From [Flexibacter] sp. ATCC 35103 (GTDB taxonomy: Bacteria > Bacteroidota > Bacteroidia > Flavobacteriales > Flavobacteriaceae), in the NCBI RefSeq assembly GCF_001975985.1, contig NZ_MTQF01000004.1:112064-176063 (forward strand): a stretch of 64,000 nucleotides of DNA, in the 5' to 3' direction. Positions within the stretch are counted from its first letter, which is position 1. Every line of letters starts with the position of its first letter. Both the position numbers and the translations under genes were made by a program. The notes under the pieces were generated by a model that searched no databases, was not told the DNA's origin, and worked only from the letters and a program-made list of their open reading frames with translations. This document shows, piece after piece, positions 17,323 through 25,915 of the stretch.

Positions 17323-18630
17323 GTGCTAGAAGATCATTTTAAACAAGATATAATTAACATTGAGAACATCACAATTGTTCCTACTTTACTTAACGTTGTT
17401 TGTCAAACTACCGGAATGGGTTTTGCAGCTATAGCAAGAGTTACAGATGATCGATGGATTACTTGCAGCGTTCAGGACAATGTTCAATTTGGTCTAAAAC
17501 CGGGAGACGAATTACAAATAAAAACAACAATCTGCGACGATATTAGAAAAAATCGGAGAGCAGTAATTATTGATAACGTAAGCGAAGATCCGGAATACCA
17601 CAACCATCATACTCCGGCAATGTACAAACTGCAAAGCTATATTTCAGTTCCTATAATACGCAAGGATGGTAGTTTCTTTGGGACTTTATGCGCTATTGAC
17701 CCCAAACCAAACAGTTTAAAAGAATTTAAAGTCCGTGAAATGTTTAATTTATTTGCAGATCTTATTGCATTTCACCTCACAGTAATTGAACAGGAAACAG
17801 AGAACGAAATAGCTCTAAAAGAAAAAAACAATCTCTTAAAGAAAACAGAAGTTGAGAAAAAGGAGATTCAAAAATTAAATTCGGATATAGAGAAAAAGCT
17901 TCTTCAGAAAAATATTTCACTTGAAAAAATGAACAGCGAATTAGAAGCTTTCAATTATATCTCAAGTCACGATCTTCAGGAACCTTTGCGCAAAATTCAG
18001 CTTTTTACAGATACAATCGAACGTGAAGAAGCGCATAATTTATCTGAAAAAGGAAAAGCCGCATTTCATAAAATCAAAATGTCAGCTTATCGAATGCAAA
18101 ACCTCATTAGTGATCTTCTAATATATTCCAAAACAAAATTTGACGACAGAAAGTTTGAATTAAAAGACTTAAATCAAATTGCCCAAGATGTCATTGAAGA
18201 CCTTACAGATGAATTTGATAATAAAAATGTAGTTTTTGATATACAACCATTAGGAAAACTGTCTGTAATTGAATTTCAATTTAGACAATTACTATATAAT
18301 CTAATCAGCAATTCATTGAAATTTGCAAGTCCTGGCAGAGATTTAATCATAACAGTATCAGCAAAAATGACAAATGGAGAGCTCGAAAAGCTTTCTCCGC
18401 TTACCAAATATTACAAAATAACGATTTCTGATAACGGTATTGGATTTGATCAGCAGTACAACGAAAAGATATTTGGTCTCTTTCAGGCCCTACATACAAA
18501 ACCACTTAAAAGTACCGGAATTGGACTTACAATAGTAAAACGAATTGTAGAAAACCACAACGGTTTTATTAAGGCAGAAGGAATTTTAAATCAAGGAGCA
18601 AAATTTGAAATCTTTATTCCTGTAGAATAA
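17323..18630 (+). CDS. Cytoplasmic GAF-domain sensor histidine kinase
   Basis: This 435-residue soluble kinase begins with GTG. An N-terminal GAF domain (about 10-155, with SVPIIRKDGSFFGTLCAIDP) is followed by a coiled coil (about 158-205, Lys/Glu-rich), a HisKA dimerisation block FNYISSHDLQEPLRKIQLF with His216, and an HATPase_c domain (NLISNSLKF N-box, ISDNGIGF, STGIGLTIV G-box). There is no membrane segment, so the signal is intracellular or a bound small molecule. No response regulator lies next to it, so the partner is elsewhere. Phytochrome-like bacterial kinases share this HDLQEPLR block. Confidence 0.9.
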   Translation: MLEDHFKQDIINIENITIVPTLLNVVCQTTGMGFAAIARVTDDRWITCSVQDNVQFGLKPGDELQIKTTICDDIRKNRRAVIIDNVSEDPEYHNHHTPAMYKLQSYISVPIIRKDGSFFGTLCAIDPKPNSLKEFKVREMFNLFADLIAFHLTVIEQETENEIALKEKNNLLKKTEVEKKEIQKLNSDIEKKLLQKNISLEKMNSELEAFNYISSHDLQEPLRKIQLFTDTIEREEAHNLSEKGKAAFHKIKMSAYRMQNLISDLLIYSKTKFDDRKFELKDLNQIAQDVIEDLTDEFDNKNVVFDIQPLGKLSVIEFQFRQLLYNLISNSLKFASPGRDLIITVSAKMTNGELEKLSPLTKYYKITISDNGIGFDQQYNEKIFGLFQALHTKPLKSTGIGLTIVKRIVENHNGFIKAEGILNQGAKFEIFIPVE

Positions 18631-18656
18631 TTTCAAAATTTGCTCCAGTCAAATTA

Positions 18657-19460
18657 TTATAACTTATAATGATTCATTAGCATCTTCTCATAAACTTTAT
18701 CCGGAAGAGCGCGCTTTAATACAATTGAAAATTTTTGCATAAAAGCCCCTACTTTATAATGCACATTTGGCTTTTTTTGCTGCATAATTTTATAAACCGC
18801 TTCAGCCATTTCATTTGGATTACTTCCTGCATCAACATGTTCATTCATCGTTGAAAGCGTTTCTCCATATACTTTTTCATAAGCAGAACCAGCTATAACC
18901 GGCGCATGATAACGACCAGACGCGATATTTGTTGCAAAATCTCCCGGTGCTACATTTGTAATTTCAATTCCAAATGATTTTACCTCCATACGCAACGCTT
19001 CCGTAATCAACTCTAAAGCTCCTTTTGAAGCTGAATATACACTACGATATGGCAATCCCATATAACCGGCAATCGAGGTAATATTGATAATCAAGCCTGA
19101 TTTTTGTTCTCTCATTTGTGGCAGAACTGCTTTCATTACTTCAATTGGACCAAAAAAGTTAGTTTCAAAATTATTCTTGATTTCTTCTGTTGGAATTTCT
19201 TCAAGAGGTCCTGTAATTCCAACACCTGCATTATTAATTACAACGTCTAATCGTCCGGAATTGGCAATAATTTTATTTACGGCAGTTTTTATAGATTCTG
19301 CATTTCGAACATCTAAGGCAACTAACGGAAAAACCGAATTCAGAACCTTTTCAGGATTTCTGCTCGTTCCATATACTACGAAACCTTTTTTATGTAAAAA
19401 TTCTCCAATTGATTTTCCAATCCCTGAAGATCCTCCGGTAATTAAAACGACTTTGCTCAT
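18657..19460 (-). CDS. Short-chain dehydrogenase/reductase (SDR)
   Basis: This 267-residue classical SDR has a Rossmann fold with the cofactor loop TGGSSGIGKSIG (8-19), the NNAGVG strand (about 86-91), the catalytic Ser in INITSIAG and the YSASK dyad (Tyr and Lys about 153-157). Arg37 after strand 2 (GTSRNPEKV) suggests NADP(H). Substrate cannot be told; the closest general class is the acyl- or steroid-type SDRs with a C-terminal extension. It is convergent with the GAF kinase gene (26 bp apart), and the next gene upstream in its direction is the MBOAT/SGNH pair. Confidence 0.88.
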   Translation of the reverse strand: MSKVVLITGGSSGIGKSIGEFLHKKGFVVYGTSRNPEKVLNSVFPLVALDVRNAESIKTAVNKIIANSGRLDVVINNAGVGITGPLEEIPTEEIKNNFETNFFGPIEVMKAVLPQMREQKSGLIINITSIAGYMGLPYRSVYSASKGALELITEALRMEVKSFGIEITNVAPGDFATNIASGRYHAPVIAGSAYEKVYGETLSTMNEHVDAGSNPNEMAEAVYKIMQQKKPNVHYKVGAFMQKFSIVLKRALPDKVYEKMLMNHYKL

Positions 19461-19508
19461 TTAATTTATTATAAATTATTACTTTAACTTGTACTAAAAA
19501 GAAAAAAT

Positions 19509-20468
19509 CTAGTTTTTATCGTTAATCATTTCACCTATTCTCTTAGAAAAAATAGCAACCCCATTTTTATTCATATGCGTATAATTGTAGAAATTTTCTT
19601 TCTTTAAACATATAGAATCACGTGAAAAATTACGATATTTAATATTGTTTTGCTGTGCGATTTTATTTAAAATATTATTTATGCATTTTTTATTATATGG
19701 CCTGTATAAATTAGCTTCAAAATAATACGGAGACCAGACAAAAAAAACTTTAATATTATTGCGTTTACAGTCTTCTATAATCTCCTTCAAAACTACAAAC
19801 CCTTTTTTATATTTATTAAAATTAAAATCATCTTTTAATTTACCATCTTCTATTATTTTTTTAAAATTGAGATAGTCTTTATCGATCCAGTTAATATCAC
19901 TTTCAACATAACCTTTGACATTTTTAGGACAATAAGATGCTTTTCTTAAAGACATTATTTGCTGAAAAATAGTCATTTCATATCCTCTGTATTTATAAAG
20001 GGGAATATATTTTTCATAATAATAATCACCATCTATTTCTTTAGCTACAGCATCATATTCACTTGTATTTAAGTAAGGCAAATATTGAAATTTATTAAAT
20101 AAATCTTCCGATTCAAATAACGAATTATCATCCAAGTCCAAAATTAATATTTTCGGCTTAGGATTACGGTCCCGATATAATTTCCACCTCATTTGCAAAA
20201 TATCATAATGTGTACCACTCACACCTAAATTATAGGTATCCAGACCTGTTAATTTTTTAATCGCCTCAGTATCATAATGCACCTCTGCTCTGGAAGTCCC
20301 TAAAATAACTATTTCTGTTTTAATTTTACCATTATAAATTTGACTCCAGGTATTATTTTCACATATATTATCTTTTTTTAAACAAAAATCTATCGCACTC
20401 TGCATACTAAATAATAGCAGATAAACGATTATAACCGCAGCGATGAATTTTAAAATAAATTTTTTCAT
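19509..20468 (-). CDS. Membrane-anchored SGNH-like protein, MBOAT partner
   Basis: This 319-residue protein has one N-terminal membrane segment (about 5-23) and a periplasmic domain resembling the SGNH fold of AlgJ/AlgX/DltD-type proteins. Block I is VILGTSRAEVHYD with Ser59 in place of the GDSL serine; block V is NYTHMNKNGV with His298. The usual Asp three residues before that His appears as Asn295, which may change the triad. It starts 2 bp after the MBOAT stop, so the two are one unit. In alginate and cellulose acetylation, MBOAT moves an acyl group across the membrane and an SGNH partner transfers it to the polymer. The polymer here is unknown. Confidence 0.75.
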   Translation of the reverse strand: MKKFILKFIAAVIIVYLLLFSMQSAIDFCLKKDNICENNTWSQIYNGKIKTEIVILGTSRAEVHYDTEAIKKLTGLDTYNLGVSGTHYDILQMRWKLYRDRNPKPKILILDLDDNSLFESEDLFNKFQYLPYLNTSEYDAVAKEIDGDYYYEKYIPLYKYRGYEMTIFQQIMSLRKASYCPKNVKGYVESDINWIDKDYLNFKKIIEDGKLKDDFNFNKYKKGFVVLKEIIEDCKRNNIKVFFVWSPYYFEANLYRPYNKKCINNILNKIAQQNNIKYRNFSRDSICLKKENFYNYTHMNKNGVAIFSKRIGEMINDKN

Positions 20469-20470
20469 AT

Positions 20471-21937
20471 CTAAAATTGAAAATAAATAAAACTGGCCGC
20501 TTGATTTTTAATTGAAAACATAATACTAATTATTGCGAACATATAAAGTAAATATTTTAGAACTGTTGACGTTTTTGTAGTATGAAATTTTGTAAAAATT
20601 ACCTCTTCATTTTTATAATACCATTCTATAATTAAAAACATGCCTATATAAAAAAACAAACGCCTAATACTTAATTCATATGTTTTAGCAGATTGGATCG
20701 TAAAAAAACCCTCGTATTTAAAAATTCCTTTTATATATTTTATAGCATCTGCTAAAGAACTTGATCTAAAAAAAATCCAGGCAAAAGTTGTGAGACCAAA
20801 AGTGATAAAAATATCTTTAAATTCATTAACTTTTGAAAGAACATCATTTTTTAAACTATGATTATTACTTAAATATTTCCTGTTACTTTTCATTAAAAAT
20901 GACGGAATAAAATACAATGCATTCAATGCTCCCCAAAATATAAAAGTCCAATTTGCACCATGCCAAAACCCACTTAAGATAAAGATAATAAAGATATTAC
21001 GTATTGACTTAATCAAAGAAACCTGAGAACCTCCTAACGGAATATAAACGTAATCCCTGAACCAGGAAGATAATGAAATATGCCAACGTCTCCAGAAATC
21101 TGCAATATTCCTTGAGAAATAAGGTGTTTTGAAATTTGTAATTAAATCAATACCCAGCAATTTTGCTACTCCAATAGCAATGTCTGAATATCCTGAAAAA
21201 TCACAATAAATCTGAAAAGAAAAAAGTACCGCACCAAGTATTAAAGTACCTCCTGAATAATCAGAATAATTTTGAAATATATCATCAACAAAAATTGAGC
21301 ATGTATCTGCTATAACTATTTTCTTGAAAAGTCCCCACAAGATTTGTCTTAATCCATTTGAGGCTTTTTCATAACTAAATATCCTTTTATTTTTAATTTG
21401 AGGCAATAAATGTGTCGCTCTCTCAATTGGACCTGCCACTAATAATGGAAAAAAGCTAACAAAAACAGCATAATCAACAAAGCTCTTCTCTGCTGTGATT
21501 CTTTTTTTATAGATATCAATAACATATGACAATCCATGAAAAGTGTAAAATGAAATACCAACGGGCAATACGATATTTAATGTAGTGGCATTTATTGTAA
21601 AACCAAAACCCGCGAACAGATCTACGAAAGACTCAACAAAAAAATTATAATATTTAAAAACGCCTAAAAAGCAAAGATTTACAGAAATACTTAGCCAAAA
21701 CCAAAATCGTTTTGAACTTGTTTTTGAAGTATCTGAAATTTTAATTCCGGAATAATAATCTAATAAGGTAGAAAAAACCAGCAAAAATAAAAAGCGCCAA
21801 TCCCAGAAAGCGTAAAAGAAATAGCTTGAAACTAATAAAAGTAGATTTTGTAATTTTAAATTCCTATTCGCGACAAACCAATATAATATAAAAATTAATG
21901 GTAAAAAAAACGCAAAATTCAAGGAATTAAAAAGCAT
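20471..21937 (-). CDS. MBOAT-family O-acyltransferase (AlgI-like)
   Basis: This 488-residue integral membrane acyltransferase has about ten or more hydrophobic segments. Hallmarks are the block DFWRRWHISLSSWFRDYVY (about 285-303), PLGGS right after it, and the catalytic His in FILSGFWHGANWTF (about 322-335). AlgI-type members move acetyl or other acyl groups from a cytoplasmic donor to periplasmic carbohydrate. Gene order MBOAT then SGNH with a 2-bp gap supports this. No polysaccharide synthase lies near, so the pair may modify LPS, peptidoglycan or a capsule made elsewhere. Confidence 0.9.
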   Translation of the reverse strand: MLFNSLNFAFFLPLIFILYWFVANRNLKLQNLLLLVSSYFFYAFWDWRFLFLLVFSTLLDYYSGIKISDTSKTSSKRFWFWLSISVNLCFLGVFKYYNFFVESFVDLFAGFGFTINATTLNIVLPVGISFYTFHGLSYVIDIYKKRITAEKSFVDYAVFVSFFPLLVAGPIERATHLLPQIKNKRIFSYEKASNGLRQILWGLFKKIVIADTCSIFVDDIFQNYSDYSGGTLILGAVLFSFQIYCDFSGYSDIAIGVAKLLGIDLITNFKTPYFSRNIADFWRRWHISLSSWFRDYVYIPLGGSQVSLIKSIRNIFIIFILSGFWHGANWTFIFWGALNALYFIPSFLMKSNRKYLSNNHSLKNDVLSKVNEFKDIFITFGLTTFAWIFFRSSSLADAIKYIKGIFKYEGFFTIQSAKTYELSIRRLFFYIGMFLIIEWYYKNEEVIFTKFHTTKTSTVLKYLLYMFAIISIMFSIKNQAASFIYFQF

Positions 21938-22096
21938 GTTTATTTTTCATTTATTTATGGTTAGTAATCATTTTAAAACCTTAACACACCTATATATTTT
22001 AAACCAATATGCATTATTATTTTAAAACCAGCCAAAAATAAAAAAATCCTCCATAAAGGAAGACTCATTTGTATAAATTCTAAAAAATAAAAAAAA

Positions 22097-22192
22097 TGGC
22101 AAGCGACCTACATCGCACCGCTCAACCACGTACCCTTGCTATGTTCCCATCCTGGGGGAGTCTGCAGGAGCTGGTCGTGTAGGACTTGCCGG
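22097..22192 (-). ncRNA. ffs: Signal recognition particle RNA (small bacterial type)
   Basis: On the minus strand the ends pair as a long helix (GGCAAGTCCTAC with GTAGGTCGCTTGCC), and the apical part reads CCCCAGGATGGGAACATAGC, giving the GGnnGGGAAC...AGCA arrangement expected of the Ffh-binding loop of SRP RNA. At about 96 nt it is the short Alu-less type. A consensus promoter lies just upstream and a T run follows the helix (22081-22096, read as T on the minus strand). It is GC-rich against AT-rich flanks. The RNA scaffolds Ffh for co-translational targeting to the inner membrane. Confidence 0.88.
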
Positions 22193-22194
22193 TG

Positions 22195-22224
22195 CAAATA
22201 TACAATCTTTTTATATTTTTGCAA
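22195..22224 (-). promoter_or_regulatory. Full-consensus Bacteroidota promoter of the SRP RNA
   Basis: The minus strand has TTG (22224-22222), exactly 19 bases, then TATATTTG (22202-22195). Both elements and the spacing match the -33/-7 consensus of Bacteroidota primary sigma factor. The RNA would begin about 5-7 nt further on. Confidence 0.85.
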
Positions 22225-22279
22225 GACCTTTGTTGCTATAAAAATATCGTCGTATATTGGCTTATTCAAATTTTAAACT

Positions 22280-23332
22280 ATGAAAAAATATAACTTCCTA
22301 ACTGTCATTTTATTAGGAATCACATTAATTGGATGTGGAGACACAAAAAAAGGTGAAAATTCTTTGTTTACTATCGATGATTCTGCTTTTCCGGCACATT
22401 TTACACAAGAAAAAGCAGTTTCTATCGGAATTTTAAACCCAAATTCGAAAGAAATCGACAGCATTGTGTACTTCGTTAACGATAAAAAAGTGGGAAGCAT
22501 AAAAGGTGCTCAAAAATTTAATTTTGCATTAAAAGATCAAAGATTAGGATATCAGTATATAAAAGCAACCGTTTATTTTGGATCTGATTCATCTGATGCT
22601 ACCAAGCGAATCGAATTAGTTTCGAATATTGAACCAAAATTATTAAAATATAAAGTAGTCAATACATATGCTCACGATAAAAAATCTTTTACGGAAGGTT
22701 TTGAATTTTACAATGATACTTTATACGAAAGTACCGGACAAGAAGGCGCTTCATTCATAAAAAAATATGATTACAAAACAGGAAAAATTTTCAAGCAAAT
22801 TGATCTTGATAAACAATATTTTGGAGAAGGAATCACCTTTATAAATGGCAAATTATTTCAACTGACTTATAAAAATAAAAAAGGCTTTATCTATAATGCA
22901 AAAACATTAAAACTGGAAAAAACCTTTGATTTTGAAAAAGAAATTGAAGGCTGGGGAATGACAAATGATGGGAAATATATTTATCAAACTGACGGAACTG
23001 AAAAAATCTGGAAAGTAGATCCTGAAACCCAAAAAATGGTAGACTATATTAATGTTTATTCAGGATCTTCAAAAATTAAATCTATCAATGAGCTGGAATG
23101 GATAAACGGAAAAATCTATACAAATGTTTGGTTTAAAGATGCTATTGCTGTTGTAAACCCGGCAAATGGAGCTGTTGAAGGAATTTTAAATCTCTCAGAC
23201 CTGCGTAAATCTATGAATGATATTACAACTGATGATGTTTTAAACGGAATTGCTTATAACCCAAAAACGAAGACCATTTTTGTAACCGGTAAAAACTGGA
23301 GCAAAATGTTCGAAATTACAGTTTCAGAATAA
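22280..23332 (+). CDS. Glutaminyl-peptide cyclotransferase lipoprotein (plant-type beta-propeller)
   Basis: This 350-residue lipoprotein belongs to the Glu_cyclase_2 family, which cyclises N-terminal glutamine to pyroglutamate on exported proteins. The signal peptide ends in lipobox LIGC with Cys19. After an extra N-terminal beta domain (about 25-125), the propeller begins with NTYAHDKKSFTEGFEFYND and includes YESTGQEG, EGWGMTNDGK and the closing NGIAYNPKTKTIFVTGKNW blade, all typical of plant and bacterial type QC. Exported Bacteroidota proteins often begin with Gln after signal cleavage, so a periplasmic QC fits. A weak promoter (TTTG 22229-22232, 20 bp, TATATTGG 22253-22260) overlaps the divergent SRP promoter region. 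Confidence 0.9.
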   Translation: MKKYNFLTVILLGITLIGCGDTKKGENSLFTIDDSAFPAHFTQEKAVSIGILNPNSKEIDSIVYFVNDKKVGSIKGAQKFNFALKDQRLGYQYIKATVYFGSDSSDATKRIELVSNIEPKLLKYKVVNTYAHDKKSFTEGFEFYNDTLYESTGQEGASFIKKYDYKTGKIFKQIDLDKQYFGEGITFINGKLFQLTYKNKKGFIYNAKTLKLEKTFDFEKEIEGWGMTNDGKYIYQTDGTEKIWKVDPETQKMVDYINVYSGSSKIKSINELEWINGKIYTNVWFKDAIAVVNPANGAVEGILNLSDLRKSMNDITTDDVLNGIAYNPKTKTIFVTGKNWSKMFEITVSE

Positions 23333-23346
23333 AATACAAAAAAATA

Positions 23347-23407
23347 AAAACACGAATTTCACAGATTTCACGGATCAGTTCGTGATAATTTGTGAAATTT
23401 GTGTTTT
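23347..23407. repeat. Imperfect inverted repeat before hutI
   Basis: Arms 23347-23363 and 23391-23407 pair with one mismatch. The CACGAATTTCACAGATTTCACGG type of sequence is one I recall as common between Flavobacterium genes. The right arm touches the hutI leader. Confidence 0.6.
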
Positions 23408-23422
23408 ATAACAATATCAATA

Positions 23423-24658
23423 ATGACAACATTAATTACAAACATAGAAGAATTACTTCAGGTTCGGGAAACTTCTGTTTCTAAGGTTTCAGGTGCTGAA
23501 ATGGCTATTCTTCCTACTATAAAAAATGCTTTTTTAATTTTAAAAGACAATTTGATTCATGATTTTGGTTCGATGGAAAATCTTCCTGAAATCAAAGCCG
23601 ACAAGATTATCGACGCAACTGGAAAAATTGTTTTACCATCCTGGTGTGACAGTCATACACACATTGTATATGCTGGCAATCGCGAACAGGAATTTGTAGA
23701 CAGAATCAACGGATTTTCATATGAGGAAATTGCCAACCGCGGTGGCGGAATATTAAACTCAGCTAAAAAACTCAATGAAACCTCAGAAGATGAAATCTAT
23801 GAGCAATCTAAAGTTCGTCTAGAAGAAGTCATGCATTTAGGAACCGGAGCTGTAGAAATAAAATCCGGTTACGGATTAACAATCGAAGGCGAGATGAAAA
23901 TGCTTCGTGTGATAAAAAAACTGGCTCAGAATTATCCAATTACTATAAAAGCTACTTTTCTTGGCGCACATGCTTTTCCGCTACATTATAAAGACAACAA
24001 AAACGGTTATATAGACGAAATCATAAACCAAATGATTCCTGAAATTGCTCAAAATAATCTAGCAGACTACGTTGACGTATTTTGCGAAACCGGATATTTT
24101 TCTGTGGAAGAAACCGAAAAAATTATGCAAGCAGGAATAGCATCGGGTTTAAAACCAAAAATTCACGTGAATCAGTTTAATTCTATTGGAGGAATACAAG
24201 CCGGAATTAAATACAAAGCTCTTTCTGTCGATCATCTCGAAATTATGAAACCGGAAGATATTGAAGCTTTAAAAAACACAGAAACAATGCCTGTAGCATT
24301 ACCTTCATGTTCTTATTTTTTAAGTATTCCGTATACTCCAGCCCGTGAGATGATAAAAGCAGGACTTCCGTTAGCATTAGCAACAGATTTCAATCCAGGT
24401 TCTACTCCATCCGGAAACATGAATTTTGTCGTTGCAACAGCTTGTATCAAAATGAAAATGACTCCTGAGGAAGCCATAAATGCAGCAACTATAAATGGCG
24501 CTTATGCAATGGGAATCTCAGAAACCCACGGAAGTATTACCAAAGGTAAAAAGGCCAACCTGATCCTCACAAAACCAATTTCATCTTATTATCAAATTCC
24601 ATACGCATTTGGCAGCAATTTAATCGAAAGTGTTTTTGTCGAAGGTGAAATTCTATAA
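23423..24658 (+). CDS. hutI: Imidazolonepropionase
   Basis: This 411-residue amidohydrolase opens imidazolone-5-propionate to N-formimidoyl-L-glutamate, the third step of histidine breakdown. The metal-binding pair appears in SHTHIVYAG (about 79-87), followed by the family blocks EFVDRINGFSYEEIANRGGGI and EIKSGYGL, a late HVNQFNS/VDHLE metal site and ATDFNPGS near residue 325. The frame can be extended to a TTG at 23399, but the ATG at 23423 gives the family's normal length and leaves the upstream inverted repeat mostly non-coding. The next step enzyme, HutG, is encoded about 1.3 kb downstream; hutH and hutU are not in the window. Confidence 0.95.
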   Translation: MTTLITNIEELLQVRETSVSKVSGAEMAILPTIKNAFLILKDNLIHDFGSMENLPEIKADKIIDATGKIVLPSWCDSHTHIVYAGNREQEFVDRINGFSYEEIANRGGGILNSAKKLNETSEDEIYEQSKVRLEEVMHLGTGAVEIKSGYGLTIEGEMKMLRVIKKLAQNYPITIKATFLGAHAFPLHYKDNKNGYIDEIINQMIPEIAQNNLADYVDVFCETGYFSVEETEKIMQAGIASGLKPKIHVNQFNSIGGIQAGIKYKALSVDHLEIMKPEDIEALKNTETMPVALPSCSYFLSIPYTPAREMIKAGLPLALATDFNPGSTPSGNMNFVVATACIKMKMTPEEAINAATINGAYAMGISETHGSITKGKKANLILTKPISSYYQIPYAFGSNLIESVFVEGEIL

Positions 24659-24741
24659 AATGAATTATAATTTTAATTCCTTTTCAATACATAGAATCAT
24701 AGATTTTGTAAAGCTATCAAAGGCGTTTCATTGGTATTAAC

Positions 24742-24822
24742 AAACATAGAGTTATGTGTAAAGCAACTAGTTTTCTTTTTTACATTCTTACACACATCTA
24801 AAACTATGTTTCTATGTGTTAA
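24742..24822. repeat. Imperfect inverted repeat in the hutI downstream gap
   Basis: AAACATAG...ATGTGT at 24742-24759 reappears inverted at 24792-24811, and CTATGTTTCTATGTGTTAAA follows. Such 'ctatgtttctatgtg' stretches look like decayed interspersed repeats of Flavobacterium. Nothing coding is seen in 24659-24938. Confidence 0.5.
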
Positions 24823-24871
24823 ATCCCTTTTTAACTAATCAACAAAGTTCTTTAATATGATTTCCATAAAA

Positions 24872-24901
24872 AAAGGTCTGTGAAAAACTTCACAGACCTT
24901 T
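24872..24901 (-). terminator. Intrinsic terminator of the coiled-coil gene
   Basis: A 13-bp perfect stem (24872-24884 with 24889-24901) and a 4-nt loop are followed on the minus strand by a T run. It lies 38 bp after the stop at 24939. Confidence 0.85.
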
Positions 24902-24938
24902 AATATTTTAGTGGTATTGTTGCCTAAGCGACTTGGTG

Positions 24939-25817
24939 TTATCTTAAGTTAAAACTAGTTTTAGAAACTAATTCGTCATTATCAAAAACATTGATAAAGT
25001 AAGCACCTTTAGCAAAATCTTTACCTGGTAAATCTTCGCTCACATTTACTGTTTTATTTTCATATTTAACAGTTGTTTTAAAACTGTAAGTTAAAGTATT
25101 ATCACCAAAACTTTCTGTTTTCTTTTCGCCTAAAACATTGTTTTTAGAATCGATAACCTGTACATAATAGGTTTTGTCTCCTGATTTAGCAATTTGGTTT
25201 TCAGCAATTGTAAAACTAACTTTCAAAACATCAGCACGGCTTGCTTTATCTGTTTCAATTTGTTTTCCTGAGCTTTTTAATTTATAAGCAGCAGTTTTAG
25301 TATTCAGAACTGATAATTTAGCTCCTTTTTCAACAGTTTTAGCCAATTCTTCGTTTTGACCAACTAATACTTCATTATACTTTTTAGACTCTCCTAAAAC
25401 TACAATTGTACTATCTCTTTGAACTGTTAAAGTACCGTTTTGCTTTTTCAATTCATCGTTTTCAGCAACTAAAGTCTTCATTTTACCTTGCATTGCCTGA
25501 ACTTGTGATCTGTATTTAGATACATCACCTTTCGATTTATTCAAATCATCCATCAAAGCTACTACTTTATCTCTTTCCTGAATCAATTCATCAGACATAG
25601 AAGTATTTTCAGCAATTGCAGCATCATAAGTCGCTTTTAACTCTTGCAAATCTTTCATAACAGAATCTTTCTCTGTCATTGTGGTTGTAAGTTCAGTCTT
25701 AACTGTATCAGTATCAGACGATAATTTAAAAATATACACTAAGCTACCAATAAGTAGGACTGCTAAAACTGCGATTACCGCTTTTAGACTTGAGTTGTTG
25801 TTCTTTGGGTTTTCCAT
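24939..25817 (-). CDS. Single-pass membrane protein with long coiled coil
   Basis: This 292-residue protein is of unknown function, similar to proteins conserved in flavobacteria. It has a cytoplasmic tail of about 12 residues, one membrane helix (about 13-30, AVIAVLAVLLIGSLVYIF), then a coiled coil of about 130 residues (40-170, with heptads rich in Glu, Lys, Leu and Val), then a beta-rich C-terminal domain (about 190-292) with the segment YYVQVIDSKNNVLGEKKTESFG. The layout suggests a periplasmic spacer or scaffold. It is transcribed away from hutG and ends in a strong terminator. A candidate -7 element TAAATTTG lies at 25841-25848 (minus strand), 23 bp before the ATG. Confidence 0.8.
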   Translation of the reverse strand: MENPKNNNSSLKAVIAVLAVLLIGSLVYIFKLSSDTDTVKTELTTTMTEKDSVMKDLQELKATYDAAIAENTSMSDELIQERDKVVALMDDLNKSKGDVSKYRSQVQAMQGKMKTLVAENDELKKQNGTLTVQRDSTIVVLGESKKYNEVLVGQNEELAKTVEKGAKLSVLNTKTAAYKLKSSGKQIETDKASRADVLKVSFTIAENQIAKSGDKTYYVQVIDSKNNVLGEKKTESFGDNTLTYSFKTTVKYENKTVNVSEDLPGKDFAKGAYFINVFDNDELVSKTSFNLR

Positions 25818-25890
25818 ATTTAAAAAAATTTTCTTTAAAACAAATTTAAGAATTAATATAAGGTAATAACGTAAGTTAATACAATTATAT

Positions 25891-25898
25891 TATTTTTG
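25891..25898 (+). promoter_or_regulatory. Candidate -7 element for hutG
   Basis: TATTTTTG fits TAnnTTTG, 17 bp before the hutG ATG. No TTG lies at the -33 position. Confidence 0.4.
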
Positions 25899-25915
25899 GA
25901 AAATAAATTTTTTTC

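Noticed and set aside
19084-19464. 126-codon plus-strand frame inside the SDR gene
   Set aside because: Antisense shadow of a gene with complete SDR motifs.
24659-24938. Possible tRNA or small RNA between hutI and the coiled-coil gene
   Set aside because: No cloverleaf or GC-rich fold; only a degenerate inverted repeat and a terminator.
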